A stretch of DNA of 64,000 nucleotides from Haloferax sulfurifontis ATCC BAA-897. Its GTDB lineage: Archaea > Halobacteriota > Halobacteria > Halobacteriales > Haloferacaceae. This document shows, piece by piece, positions 17,234 to 25,647 of the stretch; within the stretch, counting starts at the first letter, position 1, and each line of letters opens with the position of its first letter. The stretch is taken from the NCBI RefSeq assembly GCF_000337835.1, contig NZ_AOLM01000003.1, positions 1 to 64,000 on the forward strand, written 5' to 3'. The notes beneath the pieces are model-generated. The model was not told the origin of the DNA, ran no database searches, and was given only the letters and a program-made list of their open reading frames with translations. The position numbers and the translations under genes were made by a program.

Positions 17234-17731
17234 TCAGGTGCGGTCGACGGTCAGGAGGACGCCGGCGAGGACGAGCGAGATGACGACGCCGAGGGGGAGC
17301 GGAATCCCCGGAAGCCCGCGCGTCACGAGGAGGTACGTCGCCGCGGCGAGGACGACGCCGACGACGCCGAGGAGGCCGCCGAGGACCCGAACGGGGTCGA
17401 CCGGCCCGGCTTCGACCCGCTCGTCGCGCAGGTAGTAGACGAGGGAGAACAGCACCGCGAGCGCGAGGACGGCCGCGCCGACGACCCACGCCTGATACGC
17501 GACGGCGACGGTCTGTCCCGACTGGAGCGACAGCGCGGAAAGCGGGCTTCTGATTGCGACGCGGCTGGACAGCCCCCACGCGAACTGAATCTCTGCGAAG
17601 GGGAACCGGACGAAAAGCAGGCTCACACCCGAGACGTTCGGCGTGTACGTGACGTTCCACGGGAGGAGCGCGCAGAGCCACGTCGAGACGACCGCCAGCG
17701 CACCCGCGTGTTCGGAGCGAACCCAGACCAT
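17234..17731 (-). CDS. Membrane protein, unknown function
   Basis: 165 residues with about four hydrophobic segments (near 8-26, 79-103, 116-136 and 143-160) and an external-type loop containing WNVTYTPNVSGVS. No family function recognised. It ends about 95 bases upstream of pilB on the same strand, but a separate TATA-like box lies in front of pilB, so co-transcription is doubtful. It could be a pilus accessory factor by position only. Confidence 0.7.
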   Translation of the reverse strand: MVWVRSEHAGALAVVSTWLCALLPWNVTYTPNVSGVSLLFVRFPFAEIQFAWGLSSRVAIRSPLSALSLQSGQTVAVAYQAWVVGAAVLALAVLFSLVYYLRDERVEAGPVDPVRVLGGLLGVVGVVLAAATYLLVTRGLPGIPLPLGVVISLVLAGVLLTVDRT

Positions 17732-17828
17732 AGGACAATCGCACGGTCTGACAGGTAAAAACTACCGACGGCGCGGGCACGTCGGCGGGGCGGCGCGGTC
17801 GCAGGCGGTCCCCGGTCCGGTCGACTCC

Positions 17829-18194
17829 TCAGGAGAGTCGTTCGGGGTCGTGAGTCAGGTCGCTCTCCGCGGCGTCGCCGGTGTTGAGCGTCTCGGTCGG
17901 CTCGACGAGGAGCACCTCGGTCGGTTCGAGTGCCACGGGCCGGTGTTCGACGCCGCGGGGGACCACGAGGAGGTCGCCCGGCCCGAGGTCCGCGTCGTCG
18001 CGGTCGCGGAACTCGATTCGGAGCCGCCCGTCGCAAACGAGAAACAGCTCGTCTGTCTCGTCGTGGGCGTGCCAGACGAACTCGCCGTCGAGCTTCGCGA
18101 CCTTCACCGCGTAGTCGTTCAGCTCCGCGGCGATTCTCGGGGCCCACGTCTCGTCGAACGACGCGAAGCTCTCGTCGAGGTTGACGGGTTCCAT
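17829..18194 (-). CDS. Cupin-domain protein
   Basis: 121 residues; ATG at 18194 (MEPVNLDESF). A single conserved beta-barrel with cupin motif 1 (EFVWHAHDETDELFLVCDG: His, His, Glu metal ligands) and motif 2 (GDLLVVPRGVEHRPVA: final His). The four usual metal ligands are therefore present. Small cupins include mannose-6-phosphate-isomerase-like and dioxygenase-like proteins; the substrate is unknown. Confidence 0.85.
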   Translation of the reverse strand: MEPVNLDESFASFDETWAPRIAAELNDYAVKVAKLDGEFVWHAHDETDELFLVCDGRLRIEFRDRDDADLGPGDLLVVPRGVEHRPVALEPTEVLLVEPTETLNTGDAAESDLTHDPERLS

Positions 18195-18403
18195 ACGCGG
18201 TTCGCTCGCGGCGGCGACCGATAACGGTTGTGACCGACGCGGTGGCGGTCGTTCGCTCGACGCGTCCTGACTCCGGCGGCGGCAGGAACCGGCGAGAGCG
18301 GCGTTTTCGCGTCGAATCGGCCCATTCGGTCGGTTTCGACCCCGGAACCACGGTTCGGGTGGCGTCACGTTAATAGGCCGCGCAGTCCAACGAAGGGTAC
18401 GGA

Positions 18404-18877
18404 ATGCGGCGTGACTACTTCGAACTCGATGTCCGCGACGTCGACTGGTACGAGGACGACGGCGACCCCCGCCAACCCACCGTATCTATCGACTTCTACG
18501 GCCCGGCCGAGGAGCTCCGGTCTCGGTTCCTCTCGACCAGCGGCGACGTGCTCGCCGCGGAGGAACTGGACGTCTCCTTTCGGTTGCAAGACTCCGTCGA
18601 CGCCGACGACGCCCGCGGCGTCGTGAGCGTGACGGACCGACTCACCGGCGACTACGTCCTCGAACTCAACGCTCGGGCGGAGGACGTCCTCGACTTCATC
18701 CGCGCGGCCCGCGAGTACGGGCGCGCCGCGGGCGACGACGAGGGGCGCTACCGCGTCGACGTGGCCATCGAGGGCGACCACTTCGAGACCTTCGAGAAAT
18801 CGACGTTCCTCGTCTACGACGGCGACGGGAGGCTCCTGCGGAGCCAGAGCCTCATCCCGTCGGGCGTCGAACTCTGA
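18404..18877 (+). CDS. Haloarchaeal conserved hypothetical (DUF5793-like)
   Basis: 157 residues, ATG at 18404. An acidic, mainly beta protein starting MRRDYFELDVRDVDW and containing repeated strands (PTVSIDFYG, VSVTDRLTGDYVLELN). The opening and length are like a haloarchaea-specific family I associate with DUF5793, without certainty. No catalytic signature, no signal peptide, no membrane segment. Its start lies about 210 bases from the divergent cupin gene. Confidence 0.75.
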   Translation: MRRDYFELDVRDVDWYEDDGDPRQPTVSIDFYGPAEELRSRFLSTSGDVLAAEELDVSFRLQDSVDADDARGVVSVTDRLTGDYVLELNARAEDVLDFIRAAREYGRAAGDDEGRYRVDVAIEGDHFETFEKSTFLVYDGDGRLLRSQSLIPSGVEL

Positions 18878-18998
18878 GGGCGCTCACCGAGTCGACGGCG
18901 CGGACGACGTTCTCTCTCGATGCGTTCCTCACGCTCGTTCGTGTACGACATCGGGTCGAACCACGTCTTCTTTACTCCCCGCTCCCACAGAGAGTACC

Positions 18999-19625
18999 GT
19001 GAGAAACGTAACCGACCGCACGAGAAACCCGTTCGACATGCGACCGTCGTGTGACCGGTACGTCCCCGGCTACGGCGACGCCAACGCCGACTTCCACGTC
19101 ATCGGCGACCACCCCGGCGTCCACGGAGGCGTCGAGACCGGCATCCCCTTTTCGGGGGAGGCGGGCGAGCGGCTGTTCCCGGCGCTCGAAGACGGCGAGT
19201 TGCTGGCCGAGACGGGCGACGAACCGACGGTGAACCGCACGTTCCTCTCGTACCTGCACATGTGCGTGCCGGACGGGACGCCGTCGGCGGCCGACTACAC
19301 CGACATGGAGCGGTTTTTCGACGCGGAGCTCCGCGCTATCGCCGCCCACGTCCTCCTGCCGGTCGGCGCGGTGGCGACGAAGCACGTCCTGAACAACTAC
19401 ACGTCCGTCGGCTGGAAGACCGACGTGGACATGGAGACGCTCCACGGGAAAGAACTCCGCGGGAGCGGCTTCCTCGTGTTGCCCATCAAGGACCCCGCCG
19501 AGTGGGACGACGGCGACCACGACGAACTCGTCGCCGGCCTGCTGGAGCTCCAGTCGACCGACTTCCGCCGCGAATCCGACCTCGGCCGCTTCATGCCCGG
19601 CGCGGACCCGTATCTGGTCAGATAA
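18999..19625 (+). CDS. Uracil-DNA glycosylase superfamily protein
   Basis: 208 residues from a GTG at 18999, with a TATA-like TTTACT about 28 bases upstream (leaderless). The family signatures are recognisable though divergent: a first loop with GDHPGVHGG near 36-44, GIPFSGEAGERLF near 48-60, and the helix LLPVGAVATKHVL. Members excise uracil from DNA; this branch lacks an obvious four-cysteine Fe-S cluster (two cysteines only), so it may be a divergent or non-enzymatic member. Confidence 0.7.
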   Translation: MRNVTDRTRNPFDMRPSCDRYVPGYGDANADFHVIGDHPGVHGGVETGIPFSGEAGERLFPALEDGELLAETGDEPTVNRTFLSYLHMCVPDGTPSAADYTDMERFFDAELRAIAAHVLLPVGAVATKHVLNNYTSVGWKTDVDMETLHGKELRGSGFLVLPIKDPAEWDDGDHDELVAGLLELQSTDFRRESDLGRFMPGADPYLVR

Positions 19626-19813
19626 CCTGTTTTCGGCCGTATTCGACCCTCGTCCGCCGATTCGATAGATTCTTCACGATTCTACCGTTCGTTCGTCCAG
19701 TAACAACCATGAAGGTTACTGAATGTCCAGTTGAATCGGCTAAATGGCTCACATAAGAGCATATTTATCCAGTCGTTCTGGAGGCCGTGGTTCTAATTGG
19801 CGATAACAAAGGA

Positions 19814-19820
19814 CTTTTTA
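19814..19820 (+). promoter_or_regulatory. Putative TATA box ahead of a structured RNA
   Basis: CTTTTTA is 24-30 bases upstream of the first hairpin (19844) in a spacer with no plausible protein gene. A second candidate, TATTTATCC, lies near 19761-19769. Confidence 0.4.
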
Positions 19821-19841
19821 CAACTAGTGTCCAACGTGGTG

Positions 19842-19960
19842 TTGACGCGCGTGGTTCGATTCACTTCCGCCGGGCGCGTCAGGCAGCTGTGAGACTGGTG
19901 CTCCTCACAGTGGCTTGGTCAGTCCGGGGACCTGCGCTCGGCCGCGGTCCCCGCTCTTAA
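19842..19960 (+). ncRNA. Candidate structured small RNA with three perfect hairpins
   Basis: No convincing coding frame lies in 19626-20037. Three consecutive perfect stems occur: GACGCGC/GCGCGTC (19844-19850 with 19874-19880, holding an inner GTG/CAC), CTGTGAG/CTCACAG (19887-19893 with 19904-19910), and CGGGGACC/GGTCCCCG (19925-19932 with 19946-19953). A TATA-like box is correctly spaced upstream. It does not match tRNA, C/D-box or RNase P patterns I can recognise, and no clear H/ACA boxes are seen. The strand is assigned from the TATA box. Confidence 0.5.
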
Positions 19961-20037
19961 CTCAGACGCGAGCGACAGCTCGGTGTCTCGCCGTCACGTA
20001 ACCGCGTCCTCACGCTCCGAGAGCGTCTTCTCTCCGC

Positions 20038-20712
20038 TCAGAGCTTGTCCGCGAGTCGCTTGAGCGCGCCGTATCCGTACTTCGTGACCGGCTCGCCGTG
20101 GCCCACCGCGACCACGTCGACCGGCGGACAGCGCGCCGCGAACTCGCGGACGCTCCGCCTGTTTTCCGCGGCGTCGGTCGCGATGAATCCCGGCAGTAGC
20201 CCGAGACGCCCGTTCGACTCGCGGACCATGTCGCCGACGAACGCGACGCCGTGGCCCTCGTGGACGAACGCGGTGTGACCGGGGGTGTGTCCCGGCGTCC
20301 GGTACGCGACGAAGCCGCCGAGTTCGTCGCCGTCGCGGACGACCTCCACGGGGTTCGTCGGCCGCTCGACGAACGACGCGAGCGCGCGCTGTGCGAGGCC
20401 TTTCAGCGAGCGGGGCGACGGCTTCGACGCGCCGGTCAGGTGCGAGGCGTCGGGTTCGGCGAGATGAATCGGCACGTCGTCGCGGAGGCTGAGCGAGGCG
20501 AGCGTCCCGACGTGGTCGAGGTCGAAGTGCGTCACGAGCACCCGGTCGATAGCGCCGGGGTCGAGGTCGGAGCGGGCGAGGCCCCGGAGCAGTCGGTCGC
20601 GGTCCCACGGCGTCCCGGCGTCGACGAGCACCGTCTCCGAGCCGTCGGAGACGAGGTACGCGTTCACGCCGCGGAGTCGGAACCGCCGGACCGAGTCGGT
20701 CGGGATGGGCAT
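20038..20712 (-). CDS. MBL-fold metallo-hydrolase
   Basis: 224 residues, ATG at 20712. The metal-binding motif reads THFDLDH at 61-67, a variant in which the second histidine of HxHxDH is aspartate. The other ligands are in place: GHTPGHTAF (H), FVGDMV (D) and VGHGEPV (H). The lid is short. The superfamily includes glyoxalase II-like thioesterases, lactonases and nucleases; the specific reaction is not predictable. Confidence 0.85.
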   Translation of the reverse strand: MPIPTDSVRRFRLRGVNAYLVSDGSETVLVDAGTPWDRDRLLRGLARSDLDPGAIDRVLVTHFDLDHVGTLASLSLRDDVPIHLAEPDASHLTGASKPSPRSLKGLAQRALASFVERPTNPVEVVRDGDELGGFVAYRTPGHTPGHTAFVHEGHGVAFVGDMVRESNGRLGLLPGFIATDAAENRRSVREFAARCPPVDVVAVGHGEPVTKYGYGALKRLADKL

Positions 20713-20773
20713 ACCGACCTGTCGGGCGCGGACGACAAAAATCGTGGGCGAGGACGACCCGCGCGCCGCGAAG

Positions 20774-21886
20774 TTAGCGTGAGGCGAAGAGATACCACCC
20801 GGCGTCGACGACGAAGCCGCCGGCCCCGAGGAGCGGGCAGACGACGAAGCCGAGGAGGTCGACCGCGACGGGGCGTCCGACGCCGACCGCGCCGGCCGCC
20901 ACGAGCGCCAGCGGGACGGCCGCCGCGAGCGCGTAGCCCCACGTCGTCCACGCGTGGCCGAACCGGGCGATGACCGCGGCGAGCGAGACGGCGAGAAGCG
21001 CCGCCGCGACCGGGAAGACGAACGTCGTCGGCGTCGTCGCCGCGGCGGCCTGCAGGGCCGCGAGCCTCGGCACCGAAAGCGGCGACGACGCGAGGAGTCC
21101 CGCGGCGGGCGCGGCCGTGTCGAGCGACGCGAGCGCGGCCGCGAACGCCGCGCCGTCGCCCGCGAGATGCCACGCGAAGCCGCCGAGATACGCCACCAGC
21201 GCGACGAGCGAGACGCCCCAGCCGTACCAAAGCGGGTTCGTCGCGCCCGACCGGGACGCGGTCGTAGTCGCCGACTCGGAGCCGTCGCGTCCGCGTTCGA
21301 ACCGGCCGGTTGTCCCAGTCCGACCGGACTCCGAACTTCGGGTGCGGCCGCGCGACGACCCGCCCGCGGCCGACGACTGCGATGCGCCCGCGGTCCGCGA
21401 CGACGAGGACGACCCGGAGGCGCGCGACCGACCCGACCGCGACGAACTCGATGCGGACGACGACCGCCGAGAGGACGACGACGACGCGCGCTGAGAGGAC
21501 GACCGAGAAGACGAGGACGACGACGTTGTGGACGACGACGAAGCCGACCGCCCGGCCGACGACCGACCCGAAGCCGACCGACCGCCGGTGTCAGACTCGC
21601 CGCGTCCGCCGTTCTTGCCGGCTTTTCCGGGGTACTTGAACTTCGTCAGGCCGTCGAGGCGTTTCTCGACGTACGGGCCGTGACCCATCCGGTCGTAGTC
21701 GGCGCGCTCGGCGTCGTCGGTGAGGACTTCGTAGGCCTTCCGGACGACGGTGAACTGCGCTGTGGCTCGCTCGTCGTCGTTGACGTCGGGATGGTACTCC
21801 CGCGCGCGCCGACGAAAGGCCTGTTTTATCTCCGCCGTCTCGGCGTCGCGTTCGACCCCGAGGAGCTCGTAGAAGTCCACCGGCAT
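20774..21886 (-). CDS. DnaJ-domain membrane protein with Ser/Arg-rich linker
   Basis: 370 residues. A complete J domain at 1-68 includes the HPD tripeptide (REYHPDVND), which stimulates Hsp70/DnaK ATPase. A roughly 110-residue linker (about 95-210) is almost all Ser, Arg, Gly, Thr and Ala. This is strikingly basic for a halophile. About five hydrophobic helices fill 215-370. It lacks the G/F and zinc-finger regions of canonical DnaJ. Likely recruits DnaK to the membrane. The repeated linker codons fit slippage-driven expansion. Confidence 0.85.
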   Translation of the reverse strand: MPVDFYELLGVERDAETAEIKQAFRRRAREYHPDVNDDERATAQFTVVRKAYEVLTDDAERADYDRMGHGPYVEKRLDGLTKFKYPGKAGKNGGRGESDTGGRSASGRSSAGRSASSSSTTSSSSSSRSSSQRASSSSSRRSSSASSSSRSGRSRASGSSSSSRTAGASQSSAAGGSSRGRTRSSESGRTGTTGRFERGRDGSESATTTASRSGATNPLWYGWGVSLVALVAYLGGFAWHLAGDGAAFAAALASLDTAAPAAGLLASSPLSVPRLAALQAAAATTPTTFVFPVAAALLAVSLAAVIARFGHAWTTWGYALAAAVPLALVAAGAVGVGRPVAVDLLGFVVCPLLGAGGFVVDAGWYLFASR

Positions 21887-22046
21887 TCGACGTGCGATTC
21901 GATGCGCGGCCGGCTTTTGAATGTGTCGGGCGTCGGGCCGGCGTGCGGGTCGCCGACTCGCCGCTGACCGACCGACGCTCGGCCGCCCCGAGGGACGCCG
22001 CCGCGGCAGTCGGAATAATCATGCACCTCGACGGCCAGGTGGTCGC

Positions 22047-23045
22047 ATGGAACGAATACGGCTCGGGAACACCGTCTTCGAGGGGCGGAACAACGCCTAC
22101 TTCCTCCCCGGCGACCGGCCGACGCTCGTCGACGCCGGCGTGGCGACCGACTCGGTCCGGCGGGACCTCCGCGAGGGACTCGCGGCGGCCGGCCACGAGG
22201 TCGCCGACCTCGAAGCCATCGTCCTCACCCACTGGCACGCCGACCACGCCGGGCTCGCGGCCGAACTACAGGCCGAAAGCGGCGCGCCGGTCTACGTCCA
22301 CGCCGACGACGCGGGCATCGTCGCTGGCGACCCCGACGCGATTGCGGCCGAGCGCTCGATTCGCGAGCGCCGCTTCGACGAGTGGCGCATCCCCGGCGAA
22401 CCGCGCGCCGAGGTGACCGACTACCTCGACGGCCACGACGACCTCCGAGGCGGGCGCGTCGACGTGACGCCCGTCGAGGACGGCGACCGCATCGCCGCCG
22501 GTGACGGCGAACTCGAAGTCGTCCACCTCCCCGGCCACGCCGCCGGACTGAGCGCCTTCGCGTTCGACGGCGAGCGCGGCGCGGGCCGCGAGGCGTACGT
22601 CGGCGACGTCATCCTCCCGAAGTACACCCCGAACGTCGGCGGCGCTGACCTGCGGGTCGACCGCCCGCTCGAAACCTATCTCGACAGCCTCGCGCGCCTC
22701 GCCGACCTCGACTTCGAGCGGGCGTGGCCCGGCCACCGCGACCCCATCTCCGACCCCGCCGGCCGGGCGCGCGTCATCGCCGAACACCACCGCGAGCGCA
22801 CCGAGCGCGTCGTCTCCGTTCTCGACGAACACGGCCCCACGGACGCGTGGACCGTAAGCGCGCACCTGTTCGGCGACCTCTCGGGCATCCACATCCTCCA
22901 CGGCCCCGGGGAGGCGTTCGCCCACCTCGACCACCTCGTCGCCGAGGGCGTCGTTTCGCCCCCGGACGGCGAGGGACGATACGAACTCCTCGACGCGGAC
23001 CCCGATTTCGACGAGCTGGTCGCGGTTCCCGAGACGAAACGTTAA
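22047..23045 (+). CDS. MBL-fold hydrolase with C-terminal winged helix (LACTB2-like)
   Basis: 332 residues; ATG at 22047 ([13 protein letters not shown]). Canonical zinc motif THWHADH at 61-67, further ligands in LPGHAAG and VGDVILP, and the terminal AWPGHRDPI histidine. The last ~90 residues ([20 protein letters not shown]) resemble the winged-helix tail of LACTB2/glyoxalase-II-type RNases and thioesterases. It ends 26 bases before rpoL on the same strand, so it may be co-transcribed. Substrate unknown. Confidence 0.87.
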   Translation: MERIRLGNTVFEGRNNAYFLPGDRPTLVDAGVATDSVRRDLREGLAAAGHEVADLEAIVLTHWHADHAGLAAELQAESGAPVYVHADDAGIVAGDPDAIAAERSIRERRFDEWRIPGEPRAEVTDYLDGHDDLRGGRVDVTPVEDGDRIAAGDGELEVVHLPGHAAGLSAFAFDGERGAGREAYVGDVILPKYTPNVGGADLRVDRPLETYLDSLARLADLDFERAWPGHRDPISDPAGRARVIAEHHRERTERVVSVLDEHGPTDAWTVSAHLFGDLSGIHILHGPGEAFAHLDHLVAEGVVSPPDGEGRYELLDADPDFDELVAVPETKR

Positions 23046-23071
23046 AACGCCGCTGGAGGGAACGGAGAGCC

Positions 23072-23362
23072 ATGGAACTGCGGGTCATCGACAAGACCGA
23101 CGAGGAACTCCGCATCGAAATCGGCGGCGAGGACCACACCTTCATGAACGTCCTGAAGGGCGAACTCCTCCAGACCGACACCGTCACGGCCGCGACCTAC
23201 GACGTGAACCCCGAGCAGTCCGGCGGACAGACGGACCCCGTCCTCTCTATCAAGACGGAGCCCGGCGTCGACCCCCTCGACGCGCTCGCGGAGGCCGCCC
23301 GCGGCGTCCAGCGCACCGCCGACGACTTCACCGACGCCTACCGCGCCGGTATCGACGCGTAA
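23072..23362 (+). CDS. rpoL: DNA-directed RNA polymerase subunit L (Rpo11)
   Basis: 96 residues, full length for archaeal Rpo11/RpoL. The conserved core [27 protein letters not shown] is recognisable (given here only as its start [11 protein letters not shown] and end ATYDVN). The [12 protein letters not shown] helix completes the alpha-like dimerisation fold. With subunit D it forms the assembly platform of RNA polymerase. Translation starts at the ATG at 23072 directly behind the MBL-fold gene. Confidence 0.95.
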   Translation: MELRVIDKTDEELRIEIGGEDHTFMNVLKGELLQTDTVTAATYDVNPEQSGGQTDPVLSIKTEPGVDPLDALAEAARGVQRTADDFTDAYRAGIDA

Positions 23363-23413
23363 TCTGCGGGTTCTCTCTCGTTTCCGCTCGTCCCCGAGCG
23401 ACGCGTCTCTCCG

Positions 23414-23974
23414 TTACGCGTCCGCGTCGCCCGGTCCCTCGTAGTCCTTCTCGCCGGCCTCGATGCGGACTTCGAGCCAGTTCTCCATCGGGACGAGCGG
23501 GCACTCGTAGCGCGGCGAGTAGGCGCAAAACGGGTTGTACGCGTAGTTGAAATCGACGACCCACCGCCCGTCGTCGCCCCGGTCCGCGGCTTCGAGGTCG
23601 AGGTAGCGGCCCGCTCCGTAGGTCTCCTCGGTGTTCGTCTCGTCGCGGAACGGCACCCACAGGCGATCCTCGTCGGCGTCGGCGCGGTAGGCGTCGAGCG
23701 CGTACGACTCGCCGTCGACCTCGAACCCGAAGCGCCCCCACGCGAGGTACTCGCGCTCGCCGTCGGTCGAGGTGCCGATGGTGATGCGCTCGGGGTCGTC
23801 GTACTCGCGGAGTTCGAGTTCGAATCGGAGGTCGGGGTCCGGCTCGAAGTAGTCGAGACCGTCGAAAAAGCTCCGTTGGTCCGGCGGAATCGGCGAGTTG
23901 CGGTCGGCGGCGAGATAGCGGTCCTTCTGTTCACGGTGCGTGCGGAGGGCGTCGAGCCACGCGTCGTCTGTCAT
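23414..23974 (-). CDS. DUF1684 family protein
   Basis: 186 residues, ATG at 23974. The DUF1684 pattern is clear: WLDALRTHREQKDRYLA at the N-terminus, FGRFGF-like and LWVPFRDETN strands, then GAGRYLDLE and the DFNYAYNPFCAYSPRYECPL block with invariant Asn/Tyr/Pro/Cys. Function is not established for the family. A TATA-like CTTAACC at about 24003-24010 fits leaderless transcription. Confidence 0.88.
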   Translation of the reverse strand: MTDDAWLDALRTHREQKDRYLAADRNSPIPPDQRSFFDGLDYFEPDPDLRFELELREYDDPERITIGTSTDGEREYLAWGRFGFEVDGESYALDAYRADADEDRLWVPFRDETNTEETYGAGRYLDLEAADRGDDGRWVVDFNYAYNPFCAYSPRYECPLVPMENWLEVRIEAGEKDYEGPGDADA

Positions 23975-24052
23975 CTCGGGTCGAGATACGACGCGGCGGC
24001 GGGTTAAGATTGGTTTCGACTGCGCGGGGGGCGCACGACCGGCCGAGGGGTC

Positions 24053-24093
24053 GGCGACGGGGCGCACGGGGATGGCGACGGGGCGCACAGGGA
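24053..24093. repeat. Short tandem repeat, about 2 x 20 bases
   Basis: GGCGACGGGGCGCACGGGGA at 24053-24072 is repeated at 24074-24093 with one mismatch, and a partial copy (GGGGCGCACGACC) precedes it. It lies in the spacer between hisF and the DUF1684 gene. Confidence 0.7.
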
Positions 24094-24131
24094 CAAGAGA
24101 GGCAGAGCAGAACGGCTGTGAGGGCGCTGGT

Positions 24132-24944
24132 TTACAGTCGAACCGGCACGTCGCGCTCGTCGAGGTACTCCTTGACGTCCCGAATCGTGTACTCGTCGAA
24201 GTGGAAGATGGATGCGGCGAGACCGGCGTCCGCGCCGGCCTCGGTGAAAACCTCGTACATGTCCTCGGGGCCGCCACAGCCGGAGGAGGCGATGACGGGC
24301 GTCGAGACGCTGTCGCAGACGGCCTTCGTCAGCGGGATGTCGTAGCCGTCTTTCGTCCCGTCGGCGTCGATGGAGTTGATGAACAGCTCGCCCGCGCCGC
24401 GCGATTCGGCCTCGTTGGCCCACTCGACCACGTCGACGCCGGTGCCCTCGCGGCCGCCCTTGACGGTGCACTCGAACCAACAGGACTCGCCGTCGACCTC
24501 GGCGTAGTGCTCGCCCGCCTCGTCGTAGCGCCGGCGGGCGTCCACCGAGATGACGATACACTGGCTCCCGAAGGAGCGCGCGCCCTCCTCGATGAGGTCG
24601 GGGTTCTGGAGCGCCGCGGTGTTGATAGAGACCTTGTCCGCACCGGCGCGGAGCGTCTCTTTGATGTCGTCGCGGGTGCGGATACCGCCGCCGACCGTCA
24701 GCGGGATGAACACCTCGTCCGCGACCTTCGAGACGGTGTCGAGCATCGTCGCCCGCCCCTCGGCGGAGGCGGTGATGTCGAGGAAGACGAACTCGTCCGC
24801 GCCCGCCTCGTTGTATCGTTTGGCCATCTCGACGGGGTCGCCCGTGTACTTCAGGTCCTCGAAGTTGACGCCGGTGTAGACGGCCGGGTTCCCGTCCTCG
24901 TCGAGGTCGACGTCGATACAGGGGATGATTCGCTTCGTGAGCAT
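24132..24944 (-). CDS. hisF: Imidazole glycerol phosphate synthase, cyclase subunit HisF
   Basis: 270 residues, a (beta/alpha)8 barrel. Start [15 protein letters not shown] carries the catalytic Asp (D11); the other catalytic Asp is in the strand VISVDARRR. Phosphate-binding glycines are in [10 protein letters not shown] and [12 protein letters not shown]. HisF cyclises PRFAR plus ammonia from HisH to imidazole glycerol phosphate and AICAR, step 6 of histidine synthesis. HisH is not adjacent. An insertion near 140-160 ([13 protein letters not shown]) is usual in haloarchaea. Confidence 0.96.
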   Translation of the reverse strand: MLTKRIIPCIDVDLDEDGNPAVYTGVNFEDLKYTGDPVEMAKRYNEAGADEFVFLDITASAEGRATMLDTVSKVADEVFIPLTVGGGIRTRDDIKETLRAGADKVSINTAALQNPDLIEEGARSFGSQCIVISVDARRRYDEAGEHYAEVDGESCWFECTVKGGREGTGVDVVEWANEAESRGAGELFINSIDADGTKDGYDIPLTKAVCDSVSTPVIASSGCGGPEDMYEVFTEAGADAGLAASIFHFDEYTIRDVKEYLDERDVPVRL

Positions 24945-25120
24945 TCGCTACCGAAACGTTGGCGAAAGAGCCGTTTCACCGTTTCGACTACGGCAGGCGG
25001 TGGCCGAAATCCGAACACCTCGGCGAGTCCCGGCGACGAGGACGCCGATTCGGCCCCTCGCCCAGCGGGTGGTTTGATGACTCGGCGGCGAAAAGTCCGA
25101 CGCGAGTCCCAGTCCGACCG

Positions 25121-25276
25121 ATGACGGATTCAGCCGAACTCCTCAGTCTGCTCGTCGTCGTCGAGTTCGCGGTGACGGCCGCGATAGTGGCGCTTTTGGT
25201 CCCGCTCGACGCCGCGATTCCGTTCCTCCCGCTCGCGATCGTGTTTCTGGTCGCGCTGTTCCTGTATCGGTCCTGA
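25121..25276 (+). CDS. Small two-helix membrane protein
   Basis: 51 residues, ATG at 25121 with an acidic N-terminus (MTDSAELL) and two hydrophobic helices filling almost the whole chain. The open frame extends upstream but loses membrane character. Too short for functional assignment; codon use and good start context favour a real gene. Confidence 0.55.
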   Translation: MTDSAELLSLLVVVEFAVTAAIVALLVPLDAAIPFLPLAIVFLVALFLYRS

Positions 25277-25395
25277 ACCGCCGGGGCGACGCCCGCCCGC
25301 GAGACCGAGTGCCGCCGAGTCGGTCCCGCCGCCCGCGGAGGATGTGCGGACGACGGTTAGGTGGGTTTTTGTACCGCGAACCCGTCGCCTCGCGT

Positions 25396-25563
25396 ATGAG
25401 CGACGACCACGACCACGGACACGACGAGCACCACGAAGGCGAACAGGAAGGGCGCGTCACCTCCCCGATGCAGGAGTTCTCGATGAGTCAGGTCACGACC
25501 GGACTCCTCGTCTTCGTCGTCGGCCTCGTCGTCACGTTCGGCATCCCGCTGGCGCTGGCGTAG
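25396..25563 (+). CDS. Small His-rich tail-anchored membrane protein
   Basis: 55 residues, ATG at 25396. The N-terminus is rich in His/Asp/Glu (HDHGHDEHHEGEQEG), suggesting metal binding. A single C-terminal helix (GLLVFVVGLVVTFGIPLAL) would anchor it in the membrane. The TATA-like GGTTTTTG lies about 28 bases upstream. Function unknown; similar short proteins occur in haloarchaeal genomes. Confidence 0.65.
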   Translation: MSDDHDHGHDEHHEGEQEGRVTSPMQEFSMSQVTTGLLVFVVGLVVTFGIPLALA

Positions 25564-25647
25564 GGCGCACGACACTCCCGGAACCGGCAACTCGTACGAA
25601 CTTCCGCGTTCTCTTTCCTTTTCAGGCCGCCGCGGCTACGACCCTGC

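Noticed and set aside
19841..19880. tRNA-like T-arm (GTGGTTCGATTCAC)
   Set aside because: No acceptor, D or anticodon arms can be paired around it; kept only as part of the hairpin RNA candidate.
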